Shown piece by piece: positions 61,225 through 64,000 of a stretch of 64,000 nt of DNA. Below the pieces are notes generated by a model. It made no database searches. It was not told where the DNA came from and worked only from the letters and a program-made list of their open reading frames with translations. The stretch covers positions 62,001 to 126,000 of the forward strand of contig NZ_JNZA01000022.1 in NCBI RefSeq assembly GCF_000717345.1, written 5' to 3'. Made by a program: the position numbers and the translations under genes. This DNA comes from Streptomyces lydicus (lineage in GTDB: Bacteria > Actinomycetota > Actinomycetes > Streptomycetales > Streptomycetaceae). Position 1 is the stretch's first letter. Each line of letters begins with the position of its first letter.

Positions 61225-62484
61225 CTAGGGAGTGGTCCGCTGTTCTTCGGCCGGGGCGGGGTCCGGCCGGCCGGCGACGGTGCGGCTCGGCGGCCGGGCC
61301 GGCGTACGGCTCCGGCCACGGGCCAGCCGCAGCTCGCCGACCGCGCTGGCCGCGGTGAGCAGGAGGGTCAGCAGCACCCCGGCGAGGATCGCCGCGGCGG
61401 GCGTCGCGACGCTCAGCACCGCTCCGGACAGCGAGGCGCTGGCGGCGTAGCCGGCGCCGACGACGGAGTACATCATCGAGTAGCCCGCGGCCAGGGCACT
61501 CTGCGGCAGCACCGCCCGCAGTCCCAGTGCCCGGGTCACCTGCACCCCCGCCTGGAGCAGCCCGGCGACGGCGAGCGCCGCCGCGATGGCGCCGAGCGCC
61601 GGGAGCAGTGCGGCGGCGGCCACGCAGCCCGTGACGCCCAGCAGCAGCACCAGGCTCTGGGTGCCGATCCGGCCCGGCCAGCTGCGCAGGCCGTAGAGCA
61701 GCGCCCCGGCCGCCGCCGCGAGCGAGTAGCCGGCCAGCAGCGGCCCGGCCCAGCCGACCGCGAGGGCGCGCTGTTCCAGGAGCGCGGGCAGCACCAGCTC
61801 CGCGAGCGCGAGCAGCGACATGGCCGCCGCGCCGGAGACGTACACCGGCCAGGCCGCGGCGAGGGTACGCAGCATCGAGACGCCGTTGCGGTCGGACGCG
61901 TCCGCCGCCCAGCCGCCCGGCAGGGCCCACAGCCCGGCGACCGAGAGCGCCATCATCGCCGCCGCCAGCAGCAGCGGGGCGTACGGGGCCAGGCCGAACG
62001 CCAGGGCGCTCGCCGCGGCCGGTGCGGCGGCCCACACCGCGTAGTTCAGGGTGGCCTCCGCGCTCAGCGCCTTGGCGACGAGACCGGCCTCGACGTGCTC
62101 GGTCAGCAGGGCGCGCAGCCCGCCCGGGGACGCGGCCGGCGCCGCGCCGGCCAGCAGCGCGAACGCCCCGAGCAGCAGGTCGGGTGCGCCGGGCAGCAGG
62201 CCGAGCCCCGCGAAGGCCGCCGCCCCCGCGCCCAGTCCGCCGGCCAGGTGCCGCCGGGCCCGGTCCGGCCGCAGCCTCGCCCCCAGCAGCGCCGCGCCGA
62301 TAACCTCACCCACCACGTACACCGCCGCGAGTTCGGCGCCGAGGACATATCCGCCGGGCCGTTCCCGTACGAGGAAGACGAGGGCCAGTGGCGCCATGGC
62401 CACCGGCAGGCGCGCCGCGACGGCGACCGCGGCCCAGCTCAGCACCGGCCGGGTGAGGAGTGCGCGATAGGTGTTCCCTGCCAT
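61225..62484 (-). CDS. MFS exporter
   Basis: A 419-residue protein with about twelve hydrophobic segments, Ala- and Leu-rich (e.g. WAAVAVAARLPVAMAPLALVFLV, LAAVYVVGEVIGAALLG, LLGVTGCVAAAALLPALGAIAAALAVAGLLQ, AILAGVLLTLLLTAASAVGEL). It resembles small MFS drug/peptide efflux proteins. The start ATG 62484 (MAGNTYRALLTRPV) is taken; the frame extends to 62736 without likelihood. It is transcribed towards the type II thioesterase (4 bp between stops) and is probably the exporter or resistance pump of the peptide. Confidence 0.82.
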   Translation of the reverse strand: MAGNTYRALLTRPVLSWAAVAVAARLPVAMAPLALVFLVRERPGGYVLGAELAAVYVVGEVIGAALLGARLRPDRARRHLAGGLGAGAAAFAGLGLLPGAPDLLLGAFALLAGAAPAASPGGLRALLTEHVEAGLVAKALSAEATLNYAVWAAAPAAASALAFGLAPYAPLLLAAAMMALSVAGLWALPGGWAADASDRNGVSMLRTLAAAWPVYVSGAAAMSLLALAELVLPALLEQRALAVGWAGPLLAGYSLAAAAGALLYGLRSWPGRIGTQSLVLLLGVTGCVAAAALLPALGAIAAALAVAGLLQAGVQVTRALGLRAVLPQSALAAGYSMMYSVVGAGYAASASLSGAVLSVATPAAAILAGVLLTLLLTAASAVGELRLARGRSRTPARPPSRTVAGRPDPAPAEEQRTTP

Positions 62485-62734
62485 CCAGGGACTGTAAGTC
62501 CGCCGAGAAATGCCGGACAAGCGGATTGTGCCGCACTTCGCAATCAAGAAACGGGCGGCCGCGGCGGGGCCGCGGAAAGGTTGCCGTGGCTCACGGGGCG
62601 ATGGATTACTTTCCTGCATCGCGCCGCTCCAGCAAGCCGGCCGTCCGTCCCGCCGCCACCCGTGCGACAGCGGGGACAGATGCGCAGGCCCGCATGGCTC
62701 ATCCTCGGAGTTGATCACCCCTCGGGAGTTACGC

Positions 62735-64000
62735 ATGCTCGTAAGCCAGACGGTCGTTCACGATTTTTTCCGCACCGCCGCGGACATGACCGCGGATTCC
62801 GCCCGGGAATTGATGCAGCTGCGCGAAAACCGGATCGCCGGACTGGTCGCACGGGCGGGCTGCGCCACACCGGACGACGTGCCGTGGCAGGCCCGCAATT
62901 TCCCGCTGCTCGCGGCGCTCGCCCCGGTCATGACCTCATCCGAGGGGGAAATCACCTACCCCGGTGACCCCATGTGTCTCTACGCCGCGCTCAGCGTCCC
63001 CGTCGACAGCGCGCTGCGTTCCGCCCGGCGCGGGCCGGGAACGGAAGCGCCGTTCAGCGATCTGTGTCCCGACTGGGGCAGGCCGCCGCACAAGAGCCAC
63101 CGGCTGAGCGCGGAACACGGCCTGCCCTCGCAGCGGGTGAGTGCCGGCACCTCGGACTCCACGGTGTTCGACCCCCGGGTGTGGGATGCCGAGGCCCGGG
63201 CGGAACTGCGGGCCGAGGTGCGCCGGCGGCGGCCGCGGGTCTTCCTGGTCAGCACGGTGTCCCCCGGCCACCGCTACGCGCTGGAGATGGCCCGCATCGT
63301 CAAGGACGAAATGCCCGACTGCCTGGTGGTGTTCGGCGGCCGGCACATGGACGAGACGATGACGTACTCCGCCGCGAAACGCTCGGTCGTCCTGGAGTAC
63401 AGCAGCACGCTGCAGGCCATCGCCGACCGGCGCACCGACGCGGTGGTCGACTTCTGCGTCAGCGGCGAGGGCCACTTCGCGCTGGACCTGCTGATGAAGG
63501 CGATCGCGCTCGCCATGGACCTGGACCGCACCCGGGCCACCGTGCCCGACGTGGTCCGCGTGCTGAAGCTGTTCGGCGCCGCGGGCGTCCGGGCGCCGGG
63601 CAACTCCCTGCTGTGCGCCCTGGACGAGGGAACGGTGCACGCCTTTCCCATCGCGGGTGAGAAGTTCGACCTGGCCGAACTGCCCTCGTCCTACCAGGGA
63701 TTCGCCATCCGCTCGCGCTTCCCGGTCTTCCCGCTGCCGGACGGCACGCCGGCCCGCACGGCCCACATGACGGTGTCCAACGCCTGCCCGTACCACTGCG
63801 ACTTCTGCTCCGAATCCGCCCTGGTCGTCGGCGGGCTGAAGCGCTTCCGGGGATCTCCGGCGGAAACCGCGCTGGAGCGGCTCTGCGAATACGTCAGCTA
63901 CGGGGCGCAGGCCGTCTTCTTCGACGACTCGATCTTCTGGACCGGCTCCTTCCCCCTCATGCGGGAGTTCTGCGCACTGCTGCACGCGGCCCGTACCGTC
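62735..64000 (+). CDS. Radical SAM enzyme, possible B12-binding, 3' part outside window
   Basis: A 422-residue partial protein open to the right edge. A cobalamin-type or Rossmann-like segment (RRRRPRVFLVSTVSPGH ... MPDCLVVFGGRHMD, ~165-205) precedes the radical SAM core, whose three iron-sulphur Cys are in NACPYHCDFCSES (CxxxCxxC, ~350). There is no DxHxxG motif, so B12 binding would be base-off/His-off or absent. Start ATG 62735 follows CGGGAG. B12-radical SAM enzymes in NRPS clusters methylate or rearrange unreactive carbons; here the target is unknown. It belongs to the cluster by position. Confidence 0.8.
   Translation, partial: MLVSQTVVHDFFRTAADMTADSARELMQLRENRIAGLVARAGCATPDDVPWQARNFPLLAALAPVMTSSEGEITYPGDPMCLYAALSVPVDSALRSARRGPGTEAPFSDLCPDWGRPPHKSHRLSAEHGLPSQRVSAGTSDSTVFDPRVWDAEARAELRAEVRRRRPRVFLVSTVSPGHRYALEMARIVKDEMPDCLVVFGGRHMDETMTYSAAKRSVVLEYSSTLQAIADRRTDAVVDFCVSGEGHFALDLLMKAIALAMDLDRTRATVPDVVRVLKLFGAAGVRAPGNSLLCALDEGTVHAFPIAGEKFDLAELPSSYQGFAIRSRFPVFPLPDGTPARTAHMTVSNACPYHCDFCSESALVVGGLKRFRGSPAETALERLCEYVSYGAQAVFFDDSIFWTGSFPLMREFCALLHAARTV

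Noticed and set aside
1..64000. tRNA, rRNA, CRISPR arrays, complete transposases, phage genes
   Set aside because: None found on reading both strands; repeats present are short simple repeats or a single element remnant.

Overview
The window is high-GC actinobacterial DNA and almost certainly from a Streptomyces chromosome. The support is the codon bias, the frequent GTG/TTG starts and 4-bp stop/start overlaps, an AfsA/ArpA-type butyrolactone signalling cassette with rare TTA codons, a SepF-like protein, a bacterial Pnkp/Hen1 RNA-repair pair and a non-ribosomal peptide cluster. No rRNA, tRNA, CRISPR array or complete insertion sequence was seen.

Left part, 1-15 kb. The edge holds a caspase-like peptidase preceded by a small effector-associated (EACC1-like) protein, the signature of a conflict system that continues outside the window. 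From 2.6 to 14.6 kb lies a CoA-dependent anthranilate (2-aminobenzoate) catabolic set: acyl-CoA dehydrogenase, 2-aminobenzoate-CoA ligase, PaaX-type regulator, the two-domain 2-aminobenzoyl-CoA monooxygenase/reductase and an enoyl-CoA hydratase. Its two outer promoters share an identical 15-bp operator-like sequence. Between its two halves sits a complete-looking butyrolactone module: HAD phosphatase, NADP oxidoreductase, two ArpA-like TetR receptors and an AfsA-like synthase, with four ARE-like palindromes at its promoters. The synthase carries two TTA codons and one receptor carries one.

Middle part, 15-39.9 kb, is mostly core genome: anti-sigma-type ATPase, arcA and argF, Pnkp/Hen1, an LLM oxidoreductase, a MazG/ATPase pair, a SepF-like protein, CorA, an Fpg/Nei glycosylase, a MarR/ABC exporter operon, a PTS of the ascorbate type whose IIA and IIB parts are in different frames, a lipoprotein and a membrane PP2C phosphatase.

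Right part, 39.9-64 kb, is a non-ribosomal peptide cluster entering from the right edge. Two divergent NRPS genes share a 350-bp promoter region. The rightward operon encodes an A-PCP-C NRPS, MbtH and the three tailoring enzymes that make 4-hydroxyphenylglycine (HmaS, hydroxymandelate oxidase, HpgT). The leftward operon encodes a PCP-C-A-PCP-TE NRPS whose A domain has a textbook hydroxyphenylglycine code; it is followed, through overlapping stop/start codons, by methionine-salvage genes (mtnAB fusion, mtnD, mtnC, mtnP). Further right are two regulators (a LuxR-type one with an abnormal C-terminus, and LmbU), a tiny secreted peptide, a TauD/SyrP-like oxygenase, a free-standing A-PCP with a glutamine-like code, a type II thioesterase, an MFS exporter and the start of a radical SAM enzyme with a possible cobalamin-binding region. 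Welding methionine salvage to an NRPS suggests that product assembly uses S-adenosylmethionine in a way that releases methylthioadenosine; no enzyme doing this is visible in the window. This is the most likely undescribed system here.
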